Counted from the stretch's first letter, positions 53,436-62,522 are shown. The stretch is DNA of 64,000 bases from JADKCZ01 sp963786945 (GCA_963786945.1 CAWBAO010000004.1:310001-374000), one strand, 5' to 3'. A program made the numbers and translations. The notes: generated from the sequence alone by a model not told the origin.

Positions 53436-54095
53436 CTAGAGGTTGAACAGGCCCCGCAGGCCGATCTGGAACATGGTGTGCGTGGTGGCGTTGGAGCCGA
53501 GGCCGTGCGTCTCGTCGCTGTTGACGGTGCCGGACTCCTTCAGCGACCGGACGGTGAACTGGCCGAGGCCATAGCTGACGTAGAGGCCGGCGTTGATGAG
53601 CCTCGAGGGCTTCAGGTCTGCGCCGGCGGAGAGGGTGGCCCACTCCCAGCCACGCAGCTGGGTCTCCATCTTGTAGCCGCCGGCCTCCAGGGTGAAGCTG
53701 ATGGCCTCGTAGCCGGTGCCGACGCCACCCCACAGGCCGACCGGCCCGAGGTCGAGGAACTCGCCGGTGAGCTGGAGGCCCGCGCGGAAGGTGTAGGAGC
53801 TGCAGCTGGCGCCGAGGTTGCAGAGGTCCTTCAGCAGGCCGCCGATGGTGTTGGGCGCGTACCCCAGGTAGATGCCGGCCGCCGTGGTGGCGGTGGTCTT
53901 GAACATGGCGTCAAGCTGGAACTCGGTCTGGGACTTCACGGAATCGGTGTACTTGTCCGTGGCACCCGAGGTGGGGTCCTTCATGAGGTCACCACCCGGC
54001 GCCCCGTAGCCGATGCGGAGGCCGAGACCGAACTGGGCCCGGGACGCGGTGGGGACGGCGAGGAGCAGGACGGCAGCCAGGAGCAGCTTGCGCAT
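53436..54095 (-). CDS. Outer-membrane beta-barrel protein, paralogue A
   Basis: 219 residues from ATG 54095. Signal peptide MRKLLLAAVLLLAVPTASRA, mature start QFGLGLRIGYGAPGGDLMK. Strand-rich body with AGIYLGYAPNTIGG, FRAGLQLTGEFLDLGPVGLWGGVGTG and the end MFQIGLRGLFNL. Strongly similar throughout to paralogue B (54442-55113) and derived with it from one tandem duplication. Two Cys in CNLGASC correspond to the Cys pair of B. Its ribosome site is weak (GACGGTAGATGAC) compared with GGAGGTAGATGAC before B, so expression may be lower. Function unknown; predicted outer-membrane barrel. Confidence 0.8.
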   Translation of the reverse strand: MRKLLLAAVLLLAVPTASRAQFGLGLRIGYGAPGGDLMKDPTSGATDKYTDSVKSQTEFQLDAMFKTTATTAAGIYLGYAPNTIGGLLKDLCNLGASCSSYTFRAGLQLTGEFLDLGPVGLWGGVGTGYEAISFTLEAGGYKMETQLRGWEWATLSAGADLKPSRLINAGLYVSYGLGQFTVRSLKESGTVNSDETHGLGSNATTHTMFQIGLRGLFNL

Positions 54096-54441
54096 GTCAT
54101 CTACCGTCGTGAGTTCTCGGGACGTCGGGAGGAGACGCCACCTGGCGCGGACCCCCGAACTGGAGAGGCAAGTGTGGCGCTCCCGTTGCCCTACCACAAG
54201 GATCCTGACCGTGGCCCCCTGCCGCACTGGACGGTGCACGCCACTCGAATGGTCCCACCGCTGACGTCACGGAACCGCCGGACCCGGGCCACGGCGCAGG
54301 GGCTGATGCCGGAGGCCGCTGCCTCTCAACCACAAGCGGGCGCGGCAGCTGCTCGCCCCGGGCTGGGGCTGTCGCAGCGGCCGAGACGGCGACGGCCGCC
54401 CGAGAGGCGGCCGTCGGGTTGCTGCGAGTGGCGCGGCGCGG
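54096..54441. pseudogene. Gene-free 346-base gap: duplication remnants
   Basis: No gene. From the right, 54309-54372 is a degraded copy of epimerase bases 53174-53231 with a single-base frameshift-like gap and a missing end; 54390-54416 is the second terminator hairpin. From the left, 54096-54240 is the 5' flank of gene A, closely similar to the flank of gene B at 55114-55260. 54243-54299 is a decayed copy of the zinc-ribbon gene's last ~57 bases (55261-55317). None of these retains a usable reading frame. Confidence 0.75.
54390..54416. terminator. Hairpin, second (duplicated) copy
   Basis: CGACGGCCGCC (54390-54400) pairs with GGCGGCCGTCG (54406-54416) around CGAGA. The stem is identical to the first copy at 53378-53403; only the loop differs. 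It lies 26 bases after the stop of gene B, so it probably still terminates that gene. Confidence 0.5.
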
Positions 54442-55113
54442 CTAGAGGTTGAACATCCCCCGCAGGCCGATCTGGAACATGTTGTGCGTGGTGGCGTTGG
54501 AGCCGAGGCCGCCATTGTCCTCCATGGAGCCGAGCGGGCTCGTGAGCTTGACCTCCTGGACGGTGAACTGGCCGAAGCCGTAGCTGATGTAGAGGCCCGC
54601 GTTGATGAGCTTCACCAGCTTCAGGTCGGCACCCGCCGAGATGGTGGCCCACTCCCAGCCGCGCAGCTGGGCATCGATCTTGGCGCCACCCCCCTCCTGC
54701 GTGGCGTAGGCCGCTTCGATGCCGGTGCCGATGCCGCCCCACAGGCCGACGAGACCGAGGTCGAGGAACTCGCCGGTGAACTGCAGCCCGGCGCGGAGCG
54801 TGTAGGAGCTGCAGCTCACGCCCGCCGTGTCACACGAGACCGCCGGGGTGCCGGCGAGCTTGTTGGGCGCGTACCCCAGGTAGATGCCGGCCGCCGTGCT
54901 GGGGCCGGTCTTGAACATGGCGTCGATCTGGAAGTTCGTCTGGGAGCTCAAGAGGTCGGAGTACTTGAAGGCCGTGAGGCCGGTGCCGGTGTCTGCCTTC
55001 AAGGCGTCGCCGCCCGGCATCCCGTAGCCGATGCGGAGGCCGAGGCCGAACTGGGCCTGGGACGCGGTGGGGACGGCGAGGAGCAGGGCGGCGGCCAGGA
55101 GCAGCTTGCGCAT
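54442..55113 (-). CDS. Outer-membrane beta-barrel protein, paralogue B
   Basis: 223 residues from ATG 55113 with a strong ribosome site GGAGGT seven bases upstream. Signal peptide MRKLLLAAALLLAVPTASQA, mature start QFGLGLRIGYGMPGGDALK. Strand pattern AGIYLGYAPNKLAG, LRAGLQFTGEFLDLGLVGLWGGIGTG and end MFQIGLRGMFNL, parallel to paralogue A. Divergence is concentrated in presumed loops (SLRE-type residues replaced; EGGGAKIDAQ against EAGGYKMETQ), as expected for surface-exposed regions. Function unknown. Upstream flank (55114-55260) is shared with A, including GTCAGGATnCTTGTGG, a possible common control site. Confidence 0.82.
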   Translation of the reverse strand: MRKLLLAAALLLAVPTASQAQFGLGLRIGYGMPGGDALKADTGTGLTAFKYSDLLSSQTNFQIDAMFKTGPSTAAGIYLGYAPNKLAGTPAVSCDTAGVSCSSYTLRAGLQFTGEFLDLGLVGLWGGIGTGIEAAYATQEGGGAKIDAQLRGWEWATISAGADLKLVKLINAGLYISYGFGQFTVQEVKLTSPLGSMEDNGGLGSNATTHNMFQIGLRGMFNL

Positions 55114-55262
55114 GTCATCTACCTCCGTGAGTTCTCGGGACGTCGGGGGGAGACGCCACCTGGCGCGGCCCCCCGAACCGGAGCGTCAAGTGTGGCCCGC
55201 CCGGCGCCCCGCCACAAGAATCCTGACCGGGGCCCGTTGCCGCAGTGGGCGGCGCTCGCCAC

Positions 55263-55577
55263 TCACATGGTCCCACCGCTGACGTCACGGAGCCGCCGGA
55301 CCCGGGCCACGCCGCAGCGCTCCCCGCAGGCGGCGCAGACCTCGTAGGTGACCTCCTTGATCACCAGCACGTCGGGGTGCTGGTCGACCGGCTCGAGGCG
55401 GGCCCCGCATCCCGGGCAGTCGAGCGAGGCCACCAGCGTCGGGCGGGCCAGCACCTGGGAGCGTCGCCGATCCGGCGGGCAGCGGGCGCACTCGACGCCG
55501 TAGAGGAAGCCGACCTCGAGGCCGGGCGGGGAGGCGTCGAGGTCGACACCGCAGTACTGGCAGATCTCGGTGGCCAT
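55263..55577 (-). CDS. Zinc-ribbon protein of unknown function
   Basis: 104 residues. Four Cys pairs are visible: CQYC (6-9), CARC, CPGC and CAAC, so two zinc ribbons are likely. The middle is VLARPTLVASLDCPGCGARLEPV; the end is CGVARVRRLRDVSGGTM. No signal peptide. The last ~57 bases also exist as a decayed copy at 54243-54299. Neighbours give no clear functional hint. Family not recognised. Confidence 0.7.
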   Translation of the reverse strand: MATEICQYCGVDLDASPPGLEVGFLYGVECARCPPDRRRSQVLARPTLVASLDCPGCGARLEPVDQHPDVLVIKEVTYEVCAACGERCGVARVRRLRDVSGGTM

Positions 55578-55670
55578 CCGCGAGACCTAGCTCCGCCGCG
55601 GCCCGGGTACAAGCGCCGGGCGCGGGCTGCGGCGGCGCGGTGGCGCCCGGGTGTCCAAGCAGGGAGGAGT

Positions 55671-55745
55671 TGGAGGCACCGCCCGGATTCGAACCGGGGA
55701 ATAAGGGTTTTGCAGACCCTTGCCTTACCACTTGGCGACGGTGCC
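55671..55745 (-). tRNA. tRNA-Cys (anticodon GCA)
   Basis: The acceptor GGCACCG (55745-55739) pairs with CGGTGCC (55681-55675); discriminator T, as expected for tRNA-Cys, and an encoded CCA (55673-55671). The anticodon stem AGGGT/ACCCT encloses CTGCAAA, giving GCA. The T arm is CCCGGTTCGAATCCGGG. The encoded CCA contrasts with tRNA-Pro and tRNA-Leu here, which lack it. Confidence 0.95.
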
Positions 55746-55783
55746 GTGCCGGGGGCCCCTTGTAGCGAAGGCCCGGAGGGGCG

Positions 55784-56428
55784 TCAACGTGGGCGATGAC
55801 GATGCGGCGGGCCGCCCCGCACCTCGGCGCTCACCACCGACACGCCGCGCGCCTCCAGCGCGTGGCACAGGCCAGCCAGCTCGACGCGGGCCGCCGGCCG
55901 CAGCGCGGCGGGCGCAGCGAGCCGCACCTCGACGCCGCCGGGCGCCTGGCACAGCTCCACGCCCATGGCGCCGCCGAAGTCGATCGCCAGCCCGGCCTGG
56001 CCCGAGGCGCGGAAGGCCTCGATGACCGGGGGCAGCGCCCGCACGGCCCGGGTGAGCGCCGCCCGCCCCGGTTCCCTGCCTGGATCCACCGCCACCGACC
56101 CGCCCGGCCCGGCCGGAACCAGCACGGCCGCCGCCGACCCCTCCGGCCCCGCGGCCACGTCGGCTCCGTCCCCGGCGCCGCCTTCCACCGCGCCCGCGCC
56201 ACGCCATCGAGCCGCCCCGCCAGCACCGTCCCCGTCTGGCGGGCCGGGTGCCGCGGTCCGGTCCATCGCCGAAAGGAGCCGCTCGCCGGCCCGGCGCGCC
56301 ACCCGTCCGCCCTCGTCGCGCCGGGCCTCCCTTCGCCGCGCCTCGGCCCGCTCCAGCGCCGAGCCGAAGTCGTCGCGCCTGGCCTCGCGGCGCTGCGCCA
56401 GAACGCGGTCCTCGGCGGTCACGCGCAT
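55784..56428 (-). CDS. Arg/Ala-rich protein with possible FliK/SctP-like C-terminal domain
   Basis: About 214 residues from ATG 56428, which sits within the last ten bases of the preceding gene. The first ~60 residues are a charged helix (VLAQRREARRDDFGSALERAEARRREARRDE). A low-complexity Gly/Ala middle follows. The C-terminal ~80 residues (IDFGGAMGVELCQAPGGVEVRLAAPAALRP, ELAGLCHALEARGVSVVSAEVRG) resemble in outline the substrate-switch domain of FliK/SctP proteins. No signal peptide. Third gene of a coupled operon. The identification is weak and rests on the three-gene pattern; no secretion-apparatus genes are in the window. Confidence 0.45.
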   Translation of the reverse strand: MRVTAEDRVLAQRREARRDDFGSALERAEARRREARRDEGGRVARRAGERLLSAMDRTAAPGPPDGDGAGGAARWRGAGAVEGGAGDGADVAAGPEGSAAAVLVPAGPGGSVAVDPGREPGRAALTRAVRALPPVIEAFRASGQAGLAIDFGGAMGVELCQAPGGVEVRLAAPAALRPAARVELAGLCHALEARGVSVVSAEVRGGPPHRHRPR

Positions 56429-56706
56429 CGGACCACCCCGCGCGCCGCCTCCCGCCGCGCCGCCAGCTCCTCCGCCAGGCGCACCGCGGTGCCGACGCGC
56501 ACCGCCGCGTGCGCCGCGCGTGCCTCGTGGAAGTCGGCCGCGGCCGCCAGCCCCTGCGCGCGGGGATGGAGGGGATCGCCGCAGCAGCTGGCGAGCCGCC
56601 GCCGCTCGGCCGCCTCGCGCGCCGCGACCTGCGCCAGCCGGCGGAGCCGGGCCACCTCGGCCCAGGCCTCGGCGACGTCGGCCTGGCTCGACGCCCACCC
56701 GTTCAT
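56419..56706 (-). CDS. Small alpha-helical protein, possibly SctO-like
   Basis: 95 residues from ATG 56706, overlapping the previous stop by four bases. Almost entirely predicted helix: ADVAEAWAEVARLRRLAQVAAREAAERRR, a CCGDPLHPR turn, then HEARAAHAAVRVGTAVRLAEELAARREAA. Two antiparallel helices of this size recall FliJ/SctO stalk proteins, which have similar composition but are usually longer (~150 residues). No Zn ligands apart from the CC pair. The next gene starts ten bases inside its end. Confidence 0.45.
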   Translation of the reverse strand: MNGWASSQADVAEAWAEVARLRRLAQVAAREAAERRRLASCCGDPLHPRAQGLAAAADFHEARAAHAAVRVGTAVRLAEELAARREAARGVVRCA

Positions 56707-57311
56707 GGCCGCACGCTCCGACCGGCCCGGCGCAGGGCGCCGGTCCGGATGGCGAGCTCGAGTGCCATGGCGAGGGGCGTGGGCTCGCCGCCTCGCGCCC
56801 GCGCCAGCGACAGGGCCCGCCAGCCGGCCTCGCGCTCGCCCGAGAAGTAGAGCGCCTCGGCGTGGAGCGCCCGGGTGAAGGCGTCGAGGGGGTCCCGGGC
56901 GATGGCGGTGGCGAGCGTCCGCGCCGCCTGCTCGAACCGGCCCTGCGCGAAGAGCGCCTGCCCGGCGAGCCGCAGGCCGGCCGGGCTGTCCGGCGCGGCC
57001 GCCGCCGCCGCGTGGCCAATCAGCTCCGCCTGCCGGGTGCGGCCACGGGCCAGCGCCAGCGACCCGGTGGCGATGGCGCCGCGCAACCCGACCGGACGGA
57101 AGGCGGGGACCGGTCCGCCCGGCGACAGCTGGTGGAGCGCGCGGGCGGCGATGGCGAGGCCGATGGCCGCCCGGCGCAGGGTGCGCGCCCTGGGCGTCGG
57201 CAGCTGGCGGGCACGGGCCATGAGCCGATCGGCCTCGAGGTCGCACGCGGCGCCTGCCCCACCTCGGGCCAGCCGGCGGGCCATCTCCTCGAAGGTGTCG
57301 GGCGGGCTCAT
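56703..57311 (-). CDS. Soluble TPR-like protein heading a three-gene operon
   Basis: 202 residues, ATG 57311. N-terminal SPPDTFEEMARRLARGG then helices ADRLMARARQLPTP and RRAAIGLAIAARALHQL. From about 100 on, TPR-like pairs: AELIGHAAAAAAPDSPAGLRLAGQALFAQGRFEQAARTLATAIARDPLDAF and RALHAEALYFSGEREAGWRALSLA. No signal peptide. Could be a chaperone of the type III secretion LcrH kind or a general TPR scaffold. Coupled to the two genes that follow. No strong ribosome site was seen. Function unknown. Confidence 0.6.
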   Translation of the reverse strand: MSPPDTFEEMARRLARGGAGAACDLEADRLMARARQLPTPRARTLRRAAIGLAIAARALHQLSPGGPVPAFRPVGLRGAIATGSLALARGRTRQAELIGHAAAAAAPDSPAGLRLAGQALFAQGRFEQAARTLATAIARDPLDAFTRALHAEALYFSGEREAGWRALSLARARGGEPTPLAMALELAIRTGALRRAGRSVRP

Positions 57312-57518
57312 GGGGGACGAGCGCTGCAGCGCCGGTGCCGAGCGCAACTGCCCGCCACGAGGCCGGTCGGCGCCGATCCGCCCGCCCGCCACGTGGACCG
57401 GCGGCCGCGGCGCGGACGGCCTCCCGCCACCGGCGCCGTCACCGGCGGGCCTGACCGCCAGATCGGTTCGCCGTCCCGCGCGTTGACCCCGGCAGCCGCC
57501 AACCCGAAGGAGCCCGAC

Positions 57519-58799
57519 ATGTCCAGCCCGCTCGCCGCCGCCCTCGCCGCCCTCCTCGTGGCCCACGCCCCGGCCGCACCGCCCGCCTCGGCCATCGAGC
57601 GGGTCGCCCACCTGGTGGCCGATCCCGAGGCCCAGCGCCTGGCCGCCGCCCGCGGCCTCCAGCTCGTCGACGTCCTCTGGGAGGACACCGGCCGGTTCCA
57701 GGGGTCGTCGGTCGGCCCCAACATCTCCGACGTCACCATCGAGGTGGTCGAGGCCGGCGGCCGACGCCGGGCGCTCATGCCGGTCCTGCGCTTCCCCAAC
57801 TTCGCCGACCGGACCGCCGACGTGAAGCTCGACAAGGTGTGGGTGCGGACCGGCAACCACCAGGCCGGCGCCCCCGAGCAGGTGGTGACCCTGCGGGAGC
57901 TGCTGGCCACCCCGTCCCGCTACCTCTCGCTTCCCGGGAAGGGCGCCATCCGCGGCGGGACGCTGCTCGCCCCGCGCGACACCCACGCGCTGGTCTCGGC
58001 GCAGGCCGCCTTCCTGCCGGTGCCCCGCGGCGCCGCGGCCACCTTCTACCCGGTCATCTTCAACTACCAGTCGACGGCCGGCCACCCCGCCGTCCTCTCC
58101 ATCCTGGTGACGCGGCAGGGCACCTCGATGTCGATCGTCGACAACGGCCGTGACCAGCCGGGGACCGGGAGCTGGGGGCAGCGCCTCTTCTTCAACGCCG
58201 GCGGCCAGCGGGCCCCGCTCACCGCCGAGCGCCGCTCCGACGTGGAGGGGAGCGGGGCCACCATGAACGGCGAGGCCGCCGCCAGCCTGGGCGAGGACGC
58301 CAACCTGCTCATGCTCATCCAGGTGCCGCTGCGCGTGGAGCGGCCGCGCCGGGCATGGGCCATGGGCGCCGCCGCGCCGACCCCCATGAAGTCGGAGGCC
58401 AAGGCGGCCCCCGCGGCCGGGGCGGCCGACGCCCTGGAGCAGGCGGTGCTGGGGCACGGCGAGCTGGAGGGGCCGTTCACCGAGCTGGCCGGCCTCGCCA
58501 TCGAGCGCGACCCGCGCTTCCCGGTCCGGGTGACGGTCCAGTTCTACCAGGCCACCTCGAGCGGCCAGGTCACGCCCGCCGAGATGGGCAGGCTGGCCGG
58601 CCTCATCGACGCCGTCTACACCAGGGGGGACTTCGTCGGCTCGCTGGTGGTCCCCGCGCCGCGCGACCCGCCCCGCCCCACCGCCTGGAGCGGCGCTGGC
58701 CCGGCCCCGGCCTGGTGGAGCCCCTGCGCCTTCCCCGGCCTGGCCGAGCGGCTGGGCGTCTGCTGCCCGTCGCCGCGACCGCCCATCGGGATCCGTTGA
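57519..58799 (+). CDS. Secreted protein of unknown function
   Basis: 426 residues from ATG 57519 with GAAGGAG six bases upstream. Signal peptide SSPLAAALAALLVAHAPAAPPASA. The body starts IERVAHLVADPEAQRLAAARGLQLVDVLWEDTGRF and includes GPNISDVTIEV, VLRFPNFADRTADVKLDKVWVRTGN, YLSLPGKGAIRGG, HALVSAQAAFLPVPRG and TFYPVIFNYQS. Near 280-300 is an Ala/Lys linker, then PVRVTVQFYQATSSGQV. The end is Pro/Trp-rich with two Cys near the C-terminus. No known domain recognised. Stands alone between the divergent TPR operon and the hemolysin III gene. Confidence 0.7.
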   Translation: MSSPLAAALAALLVAHAPAAPPASAIERVAHLVADPEAQRLAAARGLQLVDVLWEDTGRFQGSSVGPNISDVTIEVVEAGGRRRALMPVLRFPNFADRTADVKLDKVWVRTGNHQAGAPEQVVTLRELLATPSRYLSLPGKGAIRGGTLLAPRDTHALVSAQAAFLPVPRGAAATFYPVIFNYQSTAGHPAVLSILVTRQGTSMSIVDNGRDQPGTGSWGQRLFFNAGGQRAPLTAERRSDVEGSGATMNGEAAASLGEDANLLMLIQVPLRVERPRRAWAMGAAAPTPMKSEAKAAPAAGAADALEQAVLGHGELEGPFTELAGLAIERDPRFPVRVTVQFYQATSSGQVTPAEMGRLAGLIDAVYTRGDFVGSLVVPAPRDPPRPTAWSGAGPAPAWWSPCAFPGLAERLGVCCPSPRPPIGIR

Positions 58800-58857
58800 G
58801 CGACGGAGACGTTTCCGTGACACGGGCGAGCCAGGCTGGTGGTCGCGAGGGGAACCC

Positions 58858-59553
<696 letters not shown>

Positions 59554-59683
59554 GTCGGCGCCCCACCCACGCCGCCGGCCGGCGGCCCTGCGGCCCCTTC
59601 GCCCTTGTACCGGCTTCGCCAGCCATGCCACATTCACCGGCCGCCGCTCCCACGCCCACGGCCCAGCCGCCAGGAGATTCCGC

Positions 59684-61006
59684 ATGCCCGCCGCGCCGCT
59701 CAATCCGCTCGCCCAGGCCTCCAACGACGCCCTCCAGAAGGACTGCCCGGTGGTCCTCGACCTGCTCTCCGAGCGGGGCAAGCGGTTCTTCTTCCCGGCC
59801 AAGGGGATCCTGGCGCAGGGGGCCGAGGCCAGGCAGAAGGCCAGCTTCGCCAACGCCACCGTCGGCATCGCCACCGAGAACGGCGCGCCCATGCACCTCG
59901 GCGTGGTGAGCAAGTACTTCACCGGGCTCACGCCCGGCGAGATCTACGACTACGCCCCGAGCTACGGGAAGCCGGACGTGCGGGCCGCCTGGGCCAAGAA
60001 GCAGCGGGTCGAGACCCCGTCGCTCGGCAACCACCCGATCTCGAACCCGGTGGTCACCAACGCCCTCACCCACGGCCTCGGCCTGGTGGGCGACCTCTTC
60101 CTCGACCCGGGCGACGTGGTGCTCAGCCCCGACCTGCTCTGGGAGAACTACAACCTCTGCTGGGAGACGCGGCTGGAGGCCCGGTTCGAGTACTTCCCGT
60201 TCTTCGACGAGAAGCTGACCGGCTTCAACCTGCCGGCCTTCACGGCCGGGCTGCTGCGCCACCGCGGGAAGAAGCTGCTGGTGGCCCTCAACTTCCCCAA
60301 CAACCCGTCCGGCTACACGCCCACGCGCGACGAGGCCAGCGCCATCGTGGCCGCGCTCAAGGCCGAGGCCGAGGCCGGCACCCGGCTGGTGGTCTGCGTC
60401 GACGACGCCTACTACGGGATGTTCTACCAGGCCGACTGCCAGACCGAGTCGGTGTTCGGCGCGCTGGCCCACGCCTCGGAGAACCTGCTGGCCGTCAAGG
60501 TGGACGGCGGCACCAAGGAGGCCTTCATCTGGGGGCTGCGGGTCGGCTTCCTGACCTTCGGCATCAAGAACGGCACCCCCGCGGCCTACAAGGCCCTCGA
60601 GGACAAGACCGCCGGGCTGATCCGCGCCTACGTCTCCAACATCTCCAACCCGGGCCAGTCGGTGGTCCTGAAGGCGCTCAGCGACCCCGACTTCAAGGCC
60701 CAGCAGGCCGCCAAGGTGGACACGCTGCTCAAGCGGGCCGCGGTGACCGCGGCCGAGTGCCACCGGCCCGAGTACGCCGACTGCTGGGACGTCTACCCCT
60801 TCAACTCCGGCTACTTCATGTGCCTGCGGCTCAAGGGCGTGGACGCCGACGCCGCGCGGGTCAGGCTGCTCGAGGACCACGGCGTGGGGACCATCGCGCT
60901 GGGGAAGACCGACCTGCGCATCGCCTTCTCCTGCCTGGCCGAGGCGCAGATCCCCGGCGTCTTCAGCGCCGCCGCCAAGGCCGTCCGCGCGGTCCGCGGC
61001 CACTGA
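59684..61006 (+). CDS. PLP-dependent aminotransferase, class I/II
   Basis: 440 residues. Fold type I with YAPSYGKPDVRAAWA (substrate arm), LNFPNNPSGYTPT (Asn207 at the cofactor ring), VVCVDDAYYGMF (Asp and Tyr near the pyridine) and Lys278 in VDGGTKEAFIWGLRVGFL as the PLP lysine. The N-terminus (LNPLAQASNDALQKDCPVV) is unusual for AspC-type enzymes and resembles the less characterised aminotransferases of Deltaproteobacteria. Substrate unknown. It starts 130 bases after the hemolysin III gene and precedes the protease gene by 19 bases, so the latter may share its transcript. Confidence 0.88.
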   Translation: MPAAPLNPLAQASNDALQKDCPVVLDLLSERGKRFFFPAKGILAQGAEARQKASFANATVGIATENGAPMHLGVVSKYFTGLTPGEIYDYAPSYGKPDVRAAWAKKQRVETPSLGNHPISNPVVTNALTHGLGLVGDLFLDPGDVVLSPDLLWENYNLCWETRLEARFEYFPFFDEKLTGFNLPAFTAGLLRHRGKKLLVALNFPNNPSGYTPTRDEASAIVAALKAEAEAGTRLVVCVDDAYYGMFYQADCQTESVFGALAHASENLLAVKVDGGTKEAFIWGLRVGFLTFGIKNGTPAAYKALEDKTAGLIRAYVSNISNPGQSVVLKALSDPDFKAQQAAKVDTLLKRAAVTAAECHRPEYADCWDVYPFNSGYFMCLRLKGVDADAARVRLLEDHGVGTIALGKTDLRIAFSCLAEAQIPGVFSAAAKAVRAVRGH

Positions 61007-61025
61007 TCCGAGGAACCACCCGCCC

Positions 61026-62522
61026 ATGCCCTTCCGCTCCCTTCTGCTCCTCCTCGCCGGCCTCCTGCCCGGCCTCGCCTCGGCACAGGCCGGCGCTCCC
61101 CCCGCGCCCGGCGGGGTCGAGAGCTCGGTGGTGAAGATCTTCTCCACCATCCGCGCCCCCGACGTGTCCCGGCCCTGGGCCAAGGGCTCGCCGGCGGAGG
61201 CCACCGGCAGCGGCGTGGTGGTGGAGGGGAAGCGCATCCTCACCAACGCCCACGTGGTGCTCTACGCCAGCCAGGTGCAGGTGCAGGCCCACCAGGCCGG
61301 CGACAAGGTCTCCGCCACCGTGGTGGCCATCGCCCCGGGCATCGACCTGGCCCTGCTCAAGCTCGACGACGAGTCCTTCTTCGACACCCACCCGCCCCTC
61401 TCCCGGCTCACCACCCTGCCCGACGTGAAGGACGCGGTGATGGCCTACGGCTACCCCACCGGCGGCAGCAACCTCTCCATCACCAAGGGGATCGTGTCGC
61501 GCATCGAGTTCACCTCCTACAACTTCCCGGTCTCGGGGCTGCGCATCCAGATCGACGCCGCCATCAACCCGGGCAACAGCGGCGGCCCGGCGGTGGTGGG
61601 CGACAGGATGATCGGCCTGGCCTTCAGCACGCTGGGGGGCGCGCAGAACATCGGCTACATCATCCCCAACGAGGAGATCGAGCTCTTCCTGCGCGACGTG
61701 GCCGACGGCCGCTACGACGGCAAGCCGGCCATGCACGACGAGCTCCAGACGCTGGAGAACCCGGCGCTGCGGGCCTACCTCAAGCTGGACCGGGGCGTGT
61801 CCGGCATGGTGGTGCACGAGCCCTTCGGCAAGTCGAGCCCGCTCAAGGAGTGGGACGTCATCACCCGCATCGGCGACGTGCCGGTGGACGACCAGGGGAT
61901 GGTCCAGCTCGGGCCCAACCTGCGCGTCCGCTTCCAGTACCTGGTGCAGAAGCTGGCCCGGGACGGGAAGGTGGGGCTCTCCATCGTCCGCGGCGGCAAG
62001 CCCATGACCGTGGCGCTGCCGGTCAACCTGCCGCGGCGGGTGATGGTGCCGGACCTGCAGGGGGAGTACCCGCCCTACTTCATCTACGGGCCGCTGGTCT
62101 TCTCGGTGGCCTCCCAGCAGCTCATCCAGGCCAGCGGCCGCGGCGCCATGGCCAACATGTTCGGGAGCCCGCTCTTCAACCGCATGCTCGACTCGCCGGC
62201 CTTCCCGGACGAGGAGCTGGTGGTGGTGCCGGCCCCCTTCCTGCCCCACCGGCTGGCCAAGGGGTACGACTCCCCGCAGGGCGCGGTGGTCAAGTCCATC
62301 AACGGGGTGGCGGTGAAGAACCTGCGCCACGCCGTGGAGCTGCTGCGCGACACCAGGGGCGAGTTCGTGGTCATCGACTTCGAGCGGCGCAGCGGCGAGG
62401 CCATCGTCTTCTCCCGCAAGGAGCTGGACGCGGCCACCGAGGAGCTGCTCACCGACAGCGGCATCCGCTCCCAGGGGACCCCCGAGCTGATGAAGGCCTG
62501 GAACGCCAGGGGCGGAAAGTAG
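61026..62522 (+). CDS. HtrA/DegP-like periplasmic serine protease
   Basis: 498 residues. Signal peptide PFRSLLLLLAGLLPGLASA. Catalytic triad His76 (TNAHVV), Asp107 (GIDLALLKL) and Ser185 (NPGNSGGP). A PDZ-like domain (about 250-330) has WDVITRIGDVPVDDQGMV, and a second region with GAVVKSINGVAVKNLRHAVELL is a likely second PDZ. At 498 residues it is a full-size quality-control protease. The stop is 39 bases before the convergent argJ. Specificity not known. Confidence 0.9.
   Translation: MPFRSLLLLLAGLLPGLASAQAGAPPAPGGVESSVVKIFSTIRAPDVSRPWAKGSPAEATGSGVVVEGKRILTNAHVVLYASQVQVQAHQAGDKVSATVVAIAPGIDLALLKLDDESFFDTHPPLSRLTTLPDVKDAVMAYGYPTGGSNLSITKGIVSRIEFTSYNFPVSGLRIQIDAAINPGNSGGPAVVGDRMIGLAFSTLGGAQNIGYIIPNEEIELFLRDVADGRYDGKPAMHDELQTLENPALRAYLKLDRGVSGMVVHEPFGKSSPLKEWDVITRIGDVPVDDQGMVQLGPNLRVRFQYLVQKLARDGKVGLSIVRGGKPMTVALPVNLPRRVMVPDLQGEYPPYFIYGPLVFSVASQQLIQASGRGAMANMFGSPLFNRMLDSPAFPDEELVVVPAPFLPHRLAKGYDSPQGAVVKSINGVAVKNLRHAVELLRDTRGEFVVIDFERRSGEAIVFSRKELDAATEELLTDSGIRSQGTPELMKAWNARGGK

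Larger units (their letters stand above)
53060..55317. repeat. Tandem segmental duplication with readable junction
   Basis: Unit 1 (about 53060-54299) holds the 3' part of the epimerase, hairpin, outer-membrane gene A and a remnant of the 3' end of the zinc-ribbon gene. Unit 2 (about 54300-55317) holds a decayed epimerase 3' part, hairpin, gene B and the true 3' end of the zinc-ribbon gene. The junction CCACGGCGCAG at 54289-54299 matches CCACGACGCAG in the epimerase (53049-53059) and CCACGCCGCAG in the zinc-ribbon gene (55307-55317), each with one mismatch. That is the expected footprint of recombination at an 11-base microhomology. Unit 2 has lost about 100 and 125 bases inside the epimerase copy. 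Confidence 0.8.

Noticed and set aside
55275..55290. TGACGTCA palindrome
   Set aside because: It lies inside the coding 3' end of the zinc-ribbon gene and its decayed copy, so it is explained by coding sequence and duplication.
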